A stretch of 64,000 nucleotides of DNA from an uncultured Clostridia bacterium (GTDB lineage Bacteria > Bacillota > Clostridia > UBA1212 > UBA1255), in the NCBI GenBank assembly GCA_904420095.1, contig CAJFUB010000003.1, positions 1 to 64,000 of the forward strand, read 5' to 3'. The translations under genes and the position numbers were made by a program. Each line of letters opens with the position of its first letter. The stretch's first letter is position 1. Positions 16,612 through 25,680 of the stretch are shown here, piece after piece. The notes beneath the pieces were generated by a model. It saw only the letters and a program-made list of their open reading frames with translations, made no database searches and was not told where the DNA came from.

Positions 16612-17328
16612 ATGGGCGATGCGCATTTAATGCTGGTAATTACGGAACGGGGAAAGGCCGAGAAATTTATCCGGCTTTTCACGGAGCATCATGTATACGC
16701 CGTTAACTGCCTGCTGGGAGAGGGAACGGCAACAAGCGAAATTTTGGATTATCTGAGCCTGGAAGACAGCGAGAAAACGCTGCTGCTGGCGATTGTCACC
16801 GGGCATACGCTGAAGCCGCTTTTTCACGATTTTACGGAGAAGCTGTTTATCGATATCCCGGGGAACGGAATCGTTGCCACGGTTCCCGTCAGCAGCGTCG
16901 GCGGGATGCGGTCGTTAAAGTATCTGACAGAAGGTCAGCTGTTCAGAATGGAGGAAGGAAAAAAGATGTCGCTGAATACGGAATACGAGTTGATTTTTGT
17001 AATTGCGAATGAAGGCTATACAGAGCTGGTCATGGATGCAGCACGCGGCGCCAAAGCAATGGGGGGAACCGTGGTACGCGCCAAAGGCCTGGGCGCGGAA
17101 TATGCCAAGAAGTTTCTCGGCTTTACGATATCCGCGGAGAAGGAGATGATCCTGATCGTTTCGCCCACGAAGGACAGAAGCAACATTATGAAAGCGATCA
17201 TGGAGAATGCGGGCTTGGAGAGCAAAGCTCAGGCCATTGTTTTTTCGCTGCCTGTCAGCAGCGTCGCAGGTCTTAGAAAGCTTGAGGATGACGACGACGC
17301 GTCAGTCGATCTCGATATGACGGAGTGA
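16612..17328 (+). CDS. Tandem P-II-like regulatory protein, partner of DUF1538
   Basis: A 238-residue cytoplasmic protein holding two P-II-like (ferredoxin-fold) domains in one chain: residues 3-105 and about 120-228. The second half shows typical P-II features (VVRAKGLGAEYAKKFLGFTIS corresponds to the T-loop region, then EKEMILIVSPTKD). Both halves end in matching PVSSVGGMRSL and PVSSVAGLRKL segments, which is the evidence for duplication. The acidic tail DDDDAS is extra. A run of five G's 11 bases upstream is the ribosome site. Cotranscribed with DUF1538, so it probably senses a nucleotide or metabolite and controls that protein. The last 27 bases overlap the convergent gene's 3' end. Confidence 0.82.
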   Translation: MGDAHLMLVITERGKAEKFIRLFTEHHVYAVNCLLGEGTATSEILDYLSLEDSEKTLLLAIVTGHTLKPLFHDFTEKLFIDIPGNGIVATVPVSSVGGMRSLKYLTEGQLFRMEEGKKMSLNTEYELIFVIANEGYTELVMDAARGAKAMGGTVVRAKGLGAEYAKKFLGFTISAEKEMILIVSPTKDRSNIMKAIMENAGLESKAQAIVFSLPVSSVAGLRKLEDDDDASVDLDMTE

Positions 17329-18021
17329 CATGCAGTACATGGAAAGTCCCCCGCCGCAGGTAAACAGCGGTGCCGCCCAGTTATAAACGGAAAGGGACAA
17401 AACCGGATTCCCGGAGAGCAGAAAGCAGAGCGAGACAACGGCAAATACCGCCATAAACAGAAACAGAAGCCAGCGCGTCAGCTTATGGGAATATGCCAGA
17501 CCGCAGAGATCGGAGATCAGGTAGCCGATCCGAAGCAGCGCGAAAAGAACCAGCCCTCCGAATATAAAAGAGAAAATATAAGAAACCAATATACTGATTT
17601 CAAGAAAAGTAATAGAGCTGAATGAAATCGTATCGATGTGAAACTTGTAAAGCAGCGCCTGCGTGAGTCCAAGCGCGGACCGCCTCGTGAAAACTGCCAT
17701 TCCAATGAGATTGACGATATATACGGCATAAAGAATTACTCCGCCCAGCACGGCGCGTTCCGACAGCAAAACGGCCAGTCTGGAAAGAACGGAGTCTTTT
17801 TCTCCCGCGGAAGCTGCGCTTCCGCGGATTTTTAATGGCTTTCCCGCCGTGTTTTTTATTTGATCCTCAGAATTAACCGGCTCCACCGGCACCTTGTCAG
17901 GCCGCGCCGGTTCCGGTGCTGCCGGCGCATCTTCCTGAATGGGGGCCTCTTCTTCTGCCGTAGTAAACGCTTTGATATGCTTAACGATATTATTCACAAA
18001 TTTTTTCTTGTTATCATCCAT
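17302..18021 (-). CDS. Membrane protein of unknown function, Pro-rich cytoplasmic N-terminus
   Basis: A 239-residue protein I do not recognise. Residues 1-75 are hydrophilic and rich in Pro, Ala and Glu. Four hydrophobic helices follow (about 92-112, 140-162, 178-198, 205-225), separated by short charged loops. There is no signal peptide. Its stop lies inside the 3' end of the convergent P-II-like gene (27-base overlap). It is divergent from the acyl-CoA ligase gene. No catalytic motif is visible. Confidence 0.7.
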   Translation of the reverse strand: MDDNKKKFVNNIVKHIKAFTTAEEEAPIQEDAPAAPEPARPDKVPVEPVNSEDQIKNTAGKPLKIRGSAASAGEKDSVLSRLAVLLSERAVLGGVILYAVYIVNLIGMAVFTRRSALGLTQALLYKFHIDTISFSSITFLEISILVSYIFSFIFGGLVLFALLRIGYLISDLCGLAYSHKLTRWLLFLFMAVFAVVSLCFLLSGNPVLSLSVYNWAAPLFTCGGGLSMYCMSLRHIEID

Positions 18022-18068
18022 TTTTTTTGCTCCGCAATCATAGTATAGATATGAAAATATTTGTTTAC

Positions 18069-18097
18069 TTTAAAGCTGCTTTTTATTATACTATACT
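18069..18097 (+). promoter_or_regulatory. Promoter of the acyl-CoA ligase operon
   Basis: TTTAAA (18069-18074), 17 bases, TATACT (18092-18097), about 60 bases before the proposed TTG start at 18157. Confidence 0.55.
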
Positions 18098-18156
18098 CGA
18101 TGCAGCTTACTGTAAAATTAGTATATCACCTTTTTATTTTGAAAGGAATGATTTTT

Positions 18157-19959
18157 TTGAAAAACGACAAGAAAATATTGTCTCAGGAAGACAGAATCGA
18201 TAATTTCAGAGAACTTCTGGACCGCTCCGTCCGGCGTTACGGCGAGCGGGAAGCGTTTATTTTAAAGATAAATCATAAGGAACCGGCGGAGTACCGCAGA
18301 ATTATATATAAAGAATTCCGGGAAGAGGTTGACCGGCTCGGCACGGCGCTGACGGAGCTGGGGCTGAAGGGCGCCAAGATCGGCGTGATCGGAGAAAACA
18401 GATATGAGTGGTGCCTCTCGTATCTTGCCGTAACATGCGGCTGCGGAGTAATCGTGCCGATCGACAAGGAGCTTCATGCCGATGAGGTTGCCATGATTCT
18501 GAACCAGTCCGAGGCTGAGGTCCTGATTTTTTCCGGTAAAATTTTCGACAAAAATCTGCAGGACGCTTTAAAGCTGAACGATACGGTGCGGATCCTGATC
18601 TGTATGGACGAGGAACGTCATGAAGCCGAAAACAAAGAATATTTTACGATCGGAGAGCTGCTGCAGCGGGGAGCGCAGCTTTTGGAAAACGGGGACAGAA
18701 GTTATCTCGACGCCGAAATCGACAGCCATGCAATGAGCGTGCTGCTGTTTACGTCGGGAACCACCGGCGTCGCAAAGGGCGTGATGCTCTCCCAGAGAAA
18801 TATCTGTGCGGATATCGAAAGCGTTACGCAGTGTCTTGACAATGACTGCACGGATTCGGTGCTTTCCATCCTTCCGATTCACCATACATATGAATGTACC
18901 TGCGACTTCCTTGAGATTCTTTACATGGGAGCGCGGATCGCTTTTTGCGACGGGCTGCGGTATATCGCAAAAAATGTGCAGGAGTATCAGCCGACGATTC
19001 TTATGCTTGTTCCGCTTATTATCGAAAACGTTTACAGTAAGATCATGAAGCAGGCAAGCTCCAATCCCGTAAAGCGTGTAGCGTTCCGCTGTATGCTTTG
19101 GACGTCGGGAGGTCTGCAGCATATCGGCTTTAAAAACGCCGGGAGAAAAATGTTCCGGCAGGTACATGAGACGCTTGGCGGAAGGCTGCGCCTGATCATC
19201 GCCGGCGCGGCGGCCATGAATCCGAAAATTTCTAAAGATATGAACCGGATGGGCTTCAAGCTCCGGCAGGGATATGGTCTGACGGAATGTTCTCCGATCC
19301 TGTGCGTGAGCCGCGATACCGGAAATGCGGACGCCTCCGTAGGGCCCGCGATGCCGCGCATTGAGGTGAAAATTGTCAACCAGGATAAAGACGGACGCGG
19401 AGAAATCGTTGCCCGCGGGGAAAATATCATGCTTGGCTATTACAGGGATCCGGAAGCGACCGCGGCCGTACTGAAGGAAGACGGCTGGTTCTACACGGGA
19501 GACCGCGGTTATATGGATAAATACGGAAGGGTATATATCACCGGAAGAATTAAAAACATGATCGTGAACAAAACCGGCAAGAATATATACCCGGAGGAGC
19601 TGGAGGAAAAGCTCATGAAGATCCCATATATCCTTGAATGCGTCGTCTGGGGCGACGACGATGCAAAAGAAGACGATACCGTCATCTGCGCGACGATCGT
19701 TCCGAAGGAGGAGGTCATTACCGAGAAAACCCGTCTTTCCATGGAGGATACGCAGGGGATCCACGATCTGATCTGGAAAGAAGTCAAAAAGGTAAACAAA
19801 GGCCTTCCAACCTATAAAAAGATCCAGAGGCTTGTAATCCGTAGGGAGGAGTTCGAAAAAACGACAACGAAAAAAATCAAGCGTTACTTGTCCAATATCA
19901 CCAAATTTTTAACCAGCGGAGACGGAAACGACAGCGGCAGCTCTGGGAAGGCGGTTTAG
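18157..19959 (+). CDS. AMP-dependent long-chain acyl-CoA synthetase/ligase
   Basis: A 600-residue member of the ANL adenylating enzymes, of the FadD/long-chain type, activating a fatty acid to acyl-AMP and then acyl-CoA. The P-loop TSGTTGVAKG is near 199-208, the long-chain-type IHHTYE is near 250, RQGYGLTEC is the A5 motif, YTGDRGYMDKYGRVYITGR the A7/A8 region, and the C-terminal Lys lies in TTTKKIKR. The TTG at 18157 is chosen because AAAGGA lies 9 bases before it; the in-frame ATG at 18148 directly abuts that site. It heads a tight four-gene operon. An acyl-ACP/acyl-CoA role in lipid remodelling is likely, but the chain length is unknown. Confidence 0.87.
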   Translation: MKNDKKILSQEDRIDNFRELLDRSVRRYGEREAFILKINHKEPAEYRRIIYKEFREEVDRLGTALTELGLKGAKIGVIGENRYEWCLSYLAVTCGCGVIVPIDKELHADEVAMILNQSEAEVLIFSGKIFDKNLQDALKLNDTVRILICMDEERHEAENKEYFTIGELLQRGAQLLENGDRSYLDAEIDSHAMSVLLFTSGTTGVAKGVMLSQRNICADIESVTQCLDNDCTDSVLSILPIHHTYECTCDFLEILYMGARIAFCDGLRYIAKNVQEYQPTILMLVPLIIENVYSKIMKQASSNPVKRVAFRCMLWTSGGLQHIGFKNAGRKMFRQVHETLGGRLRLIIAGAAAMNPKISKDMNRMGFKLRQGYGLTECSPILCVSRDTGNADASVGPAMPRIEVKIVNQDKDGRGEIVARGENIMLGYYRDPEATAAVLKEDGWFYTGDRGYMDKYGRVYITGRIKNMIVNKTGKNIYPEELEEKLMKIPYILECVVWGDDDAKEDDTVICATIVPKEEVITEKTRLSMEDTQGIHDLIWKEVKKVNKGLPTYKKIQRLVIRREEFEKTTTKKIKRYLSNITKFLTSGDGNDSGSSGKAV

Positions 19960-19962
19960 CCC

Positions 19963-22900
19963 ATGAATTGGAAAATTCACAAGCAGACAATTTTAATTGC
20001 GATCATCGTGGGGGTGATTTGTGTGGCGGGAGTTTGCACTGCTCTTTATCTTACGCGGGACAAAAGCGAAGCGTTAACAGGAAATTATGAGGAGCAGCCT
20101 TTGCCGGATTATACACAGTTTCTTCCGGAAAACGCAATCCGGGCTCTGTTTGGAGAGAAGGGCGGCTGCGCCTATTATGACGGAGCGCTGCTTTATTACG
20201 AGAACGGCGAGTACCGGAATGCGGAAACGGCTCCATGCGTTTCGGAAGACGGCGTTTTGCATATTACGACGGAACAGTTCGGCACAAAGACTCCGGAGGA
20301 GCTGGCGGCCGCCATGGACGCGCACTACGTCGTATATGACGACAAATTAGCGGTGTTTTCCTATGAAGCGGACTTTGCCGACACGTTCTCGGATATTTAT
20401 ACGCTGGAGGCGCTGGCGCTGCGGCTTAAGGGCGCGGAGGAAGCGGATATCATAAACGCATTTATTACGCTTCCGAATTTTATTTCAAATGGTACGACGA
20501 ATTCGGTTTATTATACGGAGCCGAACCTGAACCTCGGTGTGCAGACGGAAATCTACGGCCTGCAGCTTGCGGATTACGACACCGGCTACGAAAAAGTCAG
20601 CCAGGCGCCTATGATTGTAGCGGGACAGGGAGAGGACGGCGCGAATTATACGCTGATCCGCGTGTTTAACAGCAGTCAGGCGTGTATTTCGCAGTTCCTG
20701 GCGTTTCCTGCGGAAGTGCGCGGCGGCGTTCTCGTAAAAGCAGGGCATGCTTCTTCCGGGCAGGCGCTGATTGCTGCTGCGGCTTATGATGCCTCCAAAA
20801 ATGCGGCGAAAACCATTAAGGTCTTCGATACGGCCGGCTCGCTCCGGTATTCTTTTATTCCGCAGGGAGTGGAGGCGCCCTTCACGATCGAAATCGGGAA
20901 ATTTCTCCCCGGAAGCGACAAGGATTATCTTTTTGTCGCATCTAAGCTCTCCGGCGGGGACGGATCGAAGTATGAGCTGTATGATCTTGACGACGGATCT
21001 TTTGTAAAAGCCATTAATGGCGAATTTGATAAACAGATAGAAGCGCAGCGCATCACGCTGTCTGCCTCTTCCGAAGAGGGAGATGACGCGCAGAAGCTGA
21101 TTATCACCTTTAAAGAAAGCAAAGAGGTTTATTACCTGGACTGCGGCGATTCTTCCTGGACAAAATCGGAAATTCGGCTGCCGGATAACGCAACCGGCGT
21201 ATATGCTTCTGCATTTTCCGGAGAACTCATTGCTTCCCTGGATGAGGATACGTTTTCCAACGTAAGAATTTACGGAAGCGGCGCCTCGGAGAATCTGGAG
21301 GGAAGCCTGCTGAACGTAGGATATAAAGAGAACCGCTTTTATTCTACCTATGCGGAGGATAATCCGGAGGGATACGTCGATTACGCGGCGTTCAACCATA
21401 TCCGGACCGACCTTTCAAACGGCGTCATAAGCGAACTGAACGGGCTCGCAACGGAGGAAACCGAGGCGCTTCTGGAATGTCTGGAAAATGCGGTGTACGC
21501 GGACTGGGAATACGTCCTGAGCGAAGCGCAGAAGACGAGCTATCATTCGCAGTATAACGTATGGGAGCCGTGCTTCACACATCGCTGGAACGCCATTCAG
21601 GCCATGCTGAATTTGGTTGCCGTGGTCGATACGGAAACGGGGTATCCGGCGTACGCCTCGATCGGAAGAGATAACGCAGGAGGCGTTTATCAGGAGCTTG
21701 ACAGCTCGTTCCTGATCGGAACGTATGCGGACGGGATCCTGGATCTGGCAAAGCTTCGCATTTATCCGCTCCGGACGATGCTTCAGCAGCTCGCGGCGGA
21801 ATTCCGCGGGAGCAACGGGGAGCCGGAGCGTCTGGTGGACGTTTCGCCGGTGCATGAGCAGGAAATTAATGTCGCCGGCTCGATTGGCGATTACCATCCC
21901 AACATGATAGAAGGCTTCCGGAAGTATCTGCTCGGCCTCTACGGAAGCGTTGAAAACATCAACAAGAGATTTGGCACTGATTTCGCCTCGGAAGAGGAGA
22001 TCGACGCGCCGCGATATGATCCCGCAGGCTCGAATGCGCAGGATAGCAGAGGCGAATGGGACGTATACGGCCAGAGCGATTATTTTACCCAGTGGAGTCT
22101 TTATACCAGAAACATTGTAAATAAACGGATATTGGAGGCATACCGCGAAGCGCTGCTTGCGGGATTCCCGCCGGAGGCCATTAACGCCCATCAGATTCCG
22201 GAGGGAGACGCGGTCAGCGGCTTCCTGGGCGAGGCCGATACGCGGATTTCGCCCACGGATGTGGTTTCCATCTGCGGTACGGCGTACGGCGGAACGCGGT
22301 ACGGCTATTTCTGCAGCGATTTGAACAATTTTATCGAGCTTGCGTACGGAGCGGGCCATAACAACATTACGTTGGGAGAATATTCCTCTCTGTCCTCCAG
22401 CTGGCAGGATGCCTACACCCAGCTGAAATACCTGTTCGACCATGGCGTCAAATTTACGCATATTATTGTGCCGTACGATACGAGGGATATGATGTATACC
22501 ATGGTAAAACAGGCGGAGGAAGGCGCGGTGGATCAGCTGCAGCAGGATAATCAGCCCAGAAGCTCGGCAACCGGCGGCACAGGCGCTTCGGAACCGGTTC
22601 TAAGGGGAGAGGACTCTTACAACATCGTTCAGATCGGAGATGCGGACAAAAACGGGCTCCTCAAATCGGTAAAACAGGACGGCTCTTGGGAGGGCTCCGT
22701 ATATCTGGTTCCGTTCCACTCCCAGGTCACCGTAGAAAACGTGGAGATGACAAAAACGGAGAACGGATATGTTTCCGCTGCGATTTCAAACTTTCAGTAT
22801 GGAGATCAGGCGGAGCTGACGTTCCTTGCGTCTTATTCGGGCGGAACCGCCTCTGTTAAAATTGAAGTATATCATGCGGGATATCTGCTGGAGGATGCGA

Positions 22901-23133
22901 CGGCCGTTTACGAGGTTGGTTCGCAGCTGACACCGTACCGCTACGTCCTTTCTAACCAGCTTGCCCTGGAAGCTGTAGAAATCAGAATGACATTTGTCTG
23001 CGACGATCCCGGCAGCATGAAGCTTGACGCTTTACAATGCACCTCCCAGGTGGAAAACGTGGCGCATAAATATTTTGGCGATTTAACCGGCGCCGCCAGT
23101 AAAGGAGGCGTCTCGTTTGATGTTCTCGACTGA
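19963..23133 (+). CDS. Membrane-anchored extracellular protein with GH42-like barrel region
   Basis: A 1056-residue protein. A single N-terminal helix (about 9-31) follows a KIHK stretch, so the rest is outside the cell. Residues about 60-500 are beta-rich and unassigned. Residues about 530-860 resemble a GH42/GH-A barrel: PVHEQEIN near 631-636, then FRKYLLGLYGSVENINKRFG, a pattern close to the GH42 YGSIEALNxxWGT signature, and TLGEYSS with Glu806. Glu634 and Glu806 are candidate catalytic residues, which is inference. A beta domain closes the protein (about 900-1050). It starts 3 bases after the ligase stop and overlaps the next gene by 14 bases, so the operon is translationally linked. An extracellular or envelope glycosidase is likely; a non-catalytic relative is possible. 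Confidence 0.7.
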   Translation: MNWKIHKQTILIAIIVGVICVAGVCTALYLTRDKSEALTGNYEEQPLPDYTQFLPENAIRALFGEKGGCAYYDGALLYYENGEYRNAETAPCVSEDGVLHITTEQFGTKTPEELAAAMDAHYVVYDDKLAVFSYEADFADTFSDIYTLEALALRLKGAEEADIINAFITLPNFISNGTTNSVYYTEPNLNLGVQTEIYGLQLADYDTGYEKVSQAPMIVAGQGEDGANYTLIRVFNSSQACISQFLAFPAEVRGGVLVKAGHASSGQALIAAAAYDASKNAAKTIKVFDTAGSLRYSFIPQGVEAPFTIEIGKFLPGSDKDYLFVASKLSGGDGSKYELYDLDDGSFVKAINGEFDKQIEAQRITLSASSEEGDDAQKLIITFKESKEVYYLDCGDSSWTKSEIRLPDNATGVYASAFSGELIASLDEDTFSNVRIYGSGASENLEGSLLNVGYKENRFYSTYAEDNPEGYVDYAAFNHIRTDLSNGVISELNGLATEETEALLECLENAVYADWEYVLSEAQKTSYHSQYNVWEPCFTHRWNAIQAMLNLVAVVDTETGYPAYASIGRDNAGGVYQELDSSFLIGTYADGILDLAKLRIYPLRTMLQQLAAEFRGSNGEPERLVDVSPVHEQEINVAGSIGDYHPNMIEGFRKYLLGLYGSVENINKRFGTDFASEEEIDAPRYDPAGSNAQDSRGEWDVYGQSDYFTQWSLYTRNIVNKRILEAYREALLAGFPPEAINAHQIPEGDAVSGFLGEADTRISPTDVVSICGTAYGGTRYGYFCSDLNNFIELAYGAGHNNITLGEYSSLSSSWQDAYTQLKYLFDHGVKFTHIIVPYDTRDMMYTMVKQAEEGAVDQLQQDNQPRSSATGGTGASEPVLRGEDSYNIVQIGDADKNGLLKSVKQDGSWEGSVYLVPFHSQVTVENVEMTKTENGYVSAAISNFQYGDQAELTFLASYSGGTASVKIEVYHAGYLLEDATAVYEVGSQLTPYRYVLSNQLALEAVEIRMTFVCDDPGSMKLDALQCTSQVENVAHKYFGDLTGAASKGGVSFDVLD

Positions 23134-24382
23134 AGAGAAAAAGGAAGCGCTGCAGGAAAAGCTGAAACGCATCGGTCAGGACGGTCTGCTTGCTTTTTAT
23201 GAGGAATTGAATGAAGCGGAAAAATCAGCGCTTCTTTGCGATATCGAAGCTATTGATTTACCATTAATGGAGCGTTTATATCAAACCATCGGGAAGCCGT
23301 TGTCTGATTCTGCCGCCGGTGAGATTGAGCCGATCGGCGGCACGGATGCGGCTTCCCTGCCCGCTACGGAGCGGGAGCGGCTGTACCGCATCGGCCTTAA
23401 CGAGCTTGCCGCCGGCCGAATGGCGGCGCTGACGATGGCTGGCGGTCAGGGAACGCGTCTTGGGCACACGGGACCGAAGGGAACGTACGATATCGGATTG
23501 CCCTCCCACAAATCGCTTTTCGAAATTCAGTGCTGCGGCCTGAAAAAAATTTCTGAAGAGGCCGGACGCACTGTGCCGTGGTATATTATGACGAGCCGGA
23601 TCAATCATGACGAAACGACGGCGTTTTTCGCCGCGCATGATTATTTCGGCTACGGAAGGGAAAATATTTACTTTTTCCCGCAGATGATGATTCCCGCAAT
23701 GGATCGGGAAGGCAGGCTGCTTTTAGAGAATAAATATACTGTACTAAAAAGTCCGAACGGAAACGGCGGCCTGTTTGCTTCTCTTCTGCAATCCGGTGGA
23801 ATTGAAGACATGCGGCGGCGCGGGGTTACGCGTATTTTTATCTGCGGAATCGACAATTGCCTGGTAAAAATGGCGGATCCGCTGTTTCTGGGATTTTTTG
23901 AAGAATCGGGAGAGAAAGCTGCCGCGAAATCTTTCCTGAAGCGTACCGCGGACGAAAAAGCCGGCGTCTTCTGTAAACGCGGCGGCGCGCCGTGCGTCAT
24001 CGAATATACTGAAATTCCAAAGGCTCTCGCGGAACAAAAGGACGAGCAGGGCACCTGGGTGTACGGCGACACGAACGTCTTAAATTATATCTTTGAGCTG
24101 GATACCGCGGAGCGACTTGCGGACGCGGGCCTGCCATACCATATCGCCGTCAAAAAGCTGAACTATATTGATTTTCGTACGGGAACGCCTGCGATCCTGC
24201 CGGACGGCTATAAATTCGAGCTGTTCCTGTTTGACGCGTTTTCGCGCCTGGACGGCCTGGCGGTCCTCAGAATCGAGCGGACGGAGGAATTTGCTCCCGT
24301 TAAGAATCTTACCGGCATAGACAGTGCGGAAACCGCACGGGAAATGTATCTCAATATACATAAGGAGGAACTTTTACAGTGA
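23120..24382 (+). CDS. UDP-sugar pyrophosphorylase (UDPGP/UAP family)
   Basis: A 420-residue uridylyltransferase of the eukaryotic-like UDPGP type 1 family, making UDP-GlcNAc or UDP-glucose from UTP and the sugar 1-phosphate. The nucleotide loop MAGGQGTRLGHTGPKG is near 108-123, followed by the sugar-binding GLPSHKSLFEIQ; later FICGIDNCLVKMADP and NYIDF motifs match the family. Length is normal for bacterial members. ATG 23120 and TTG 23117 are both served by AAAGGAGG; ATG is preferred. It overlaps the upstream gene by 14 bases and the downstream icd by 4. The choice between UDP-GlcNAc and UDP-Glc is not resolvable by eye. Confidence 0.83.
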   Translation: MFSTEEKKEALQEKLKRIGQDGLLAFYEELNEAEKSALLCDIEAIDLPLMERLYQTIGKPLSDSAAGEIEPIGGTDAASLPATERERLYRIGLNELAAGRMAALTMAGGQGTRLGHTGPKGTYDIGLPSHKSLFEIQCCGLKKISEEAGRTVPWYIMTSRINHDETTAFFAAHDYFGYGRENIYFFPQMMIPAMDREGRLLLENKYTVLKSPNGNGGLFASLLQSGGIEDMRRRGVTRIFICGIDNCLVKMADPLFLGFFEESGEKAAAKSFLKRTADEKAGVFCKRGGAPCVIEYTEIPKALAEQKDEQGTWVYGDTNVLNYIFELDTAERLADAGLPYHIAVKKLNYIDFRTGTPAILPDGYKFELFLFDAFSRLDGLAVLRIERTEEFAPVKNLTGIDSAETAREMYLNIHKEELLQ

Positions 24383-25587
24383 ATGAAAAAATCAAGATGA
24401 AAACGCCGCTGGTCGAAATGGACGGCGACGAGATGACGCGCATCGTGTGGCAGAAAATCAAGGAAATTCTGATTACCCCTTTTGTGGACTTAAAGACAGA
24501 ATATTATGACCTTGGCCTGGAAAACAGAGACGCCACGGAGGACCAGGTCACCGTGGACGCAGCAAACGCAACGAAAAAGTATGGCGTCGCCGTAAAATGC
24601 GCGACAATTACTCCAAATGCCGCGCGTGTAGAGGAATTTCACCTGAAAAAAATGTGGAAAAGCCCAAACGCTACGATCCGCTCCATTTTGGATGGCACTG
24701 TATTCAGAGCGCCGATTCTCGTAAAAGGAATTTCACCGCTTGTTCCTTCCTGGGAGGCGCCCATCGTGATTGCCCGTCATGCTTACGGCGATATATACGC
24801 CGCTACGGATGCGGTAGTAGAAAAAGGCAGTAAAGCAGAGCTGGTCATAACGGCTCCGGACGGGACGCAGAGGATTCTGCCGGTCAAAGAATTTACTTCC
24901 TCCGCAGGCGTCGTTATGGGAATGCACAATCTGGATTCTTCCATAGAAAGCTTTGCCCGTACCTGCTTTGAATATGCGCTTTCCGTGAAGCTGGATCTCT
25001 GGTTCTCCGCGAAGGACACGATTTCAAAGCAATACGACCATCATTTTAAGGATATTTTCGCAGAGCTGTACGAAAAAGAGTATCAGCAGAAATTTGCTGC
25101 GGCGGGAATCACCTATTTTTATACGCTTGTGGATGATGCGATCGCGCGTGTTATGAAATCCAAGGGCGGATTTATCTGGGCATGCAAGAATTATGACGGA
25201 GATGTTTTCTCTGACATGCTTGCGACGGCCTTCGGGAGCCTTGCGATGATGACCTCCGTTCTCGTGTCTCCGCACGGCTACTATGAATATGAAGCCGCGC
25301 ACGGTACGATTCCGCGCCATTACCACAAATATCTGAAAGGAGAAAAAACCTCTACGAATCCCGTTGCAACAATTTTTGCCTGGACGGGCGCGCTTGCAAA
25401 GCGAGGGGAGCTCGACGCGCTTCCGGCGCTTTCAGACTTTGCGCACCGCGTCGAGGAGGCCGTGCTTTCTACGATTGCATCCGGGAAAATGACGGGGGAC
25501 CTTGCACAGCTGTCTTCGCTTTCTTCCGTACACGTGCTGGATCTTGAGGAATTTTTGCGGGAAACGGCCGCTGCTCTTTCCCGTTAA
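24379..25587 (+). CDS. icd: NADP-dependent isocitrate dehydrogenase (eukaryotic-type)
   Basis: A 402-residue enzyme converting isocitrate to 2-oxoglutarate with NADPH formation. Landmarks are TPLVEMDGDEMTRIVWQ at the N-terminus, the substrate loop SPNATIRSILDGTVFR, the metal-binding KNYDGDVFSDMLA region and the coenzyme motif AAHGTIPRHY. Length and motifs match the homodimeric IDH1-like group, not the E. coli type. The start is GTG at 24379, forming a GTGA overlap with the previous stop; AGGAGG lies 10 bases upstream. It ends the four-gene operon and is followed by a terminator. Confidence 0.92.
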   Translation: MNEKIKMKTPLVEMDGDEMTRIVWQKIKEILITPFVDLKTEYYDLGLENRDATEDQVTVDAANATKKYGVAVKCATITPNAARVEEFHLKKMWKSPNATIRSILDGTVFRAPILVKGISPLVPSWEAPIVIARHAYGDIYAATDAVVEKGSKAELVITAPDGTQRILPVKEFTSSAGVVMGMHNLDSSIESFARTCFEYALSVKLDLWFSAKDTISKQYDHHFKDIFAELYEKEYQQKFAAAGITYFYTLVDDAIARVMKSKGGFIWACKNYDGDVFSDMLATAFGSLAMMTSVLVSPHGYYEYEAAHGTIPRHYHKYLKGEKTSTNPVATIFAWTGALAKRGELDALPALSDFAHRVEEAVLSTIASGKMTGDLAQLSSLSSVHVLDLEEFLRETAAALSR

Positions 25588-25602
25588 TAGAAACGGACAG
25601 AG

Positions 25603-25641
25603 AAAAAGCCTCCTGCGGAAAATACCGCAAGAGGCTTTTTT
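25603..25641. terminator. Bidirectional terminator after icd
   Basis: AAAAAGCCTC (25603-25612) plus TGCGG (25614-25618) pairs with CCGCA (25625-25629) and GAGGCTTTTT (25631-25640). T-runs lie on both strands, serving icd and the convergent hpf. Confidence 0.9.
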
Positions 25642-25680
25642 GCTGTGCAATAGACGAAGCTTTAAAAACGGACGTTCCTC

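Noticed and set aside
16612-17328. Classic GlnB/GlnK nitrogen P-II protein
   Set aside because: Twice the normal length, tandem domains, no PROSITE-like Tyr51 T-loop context, and partnered with DUF1538 instead of amtB.
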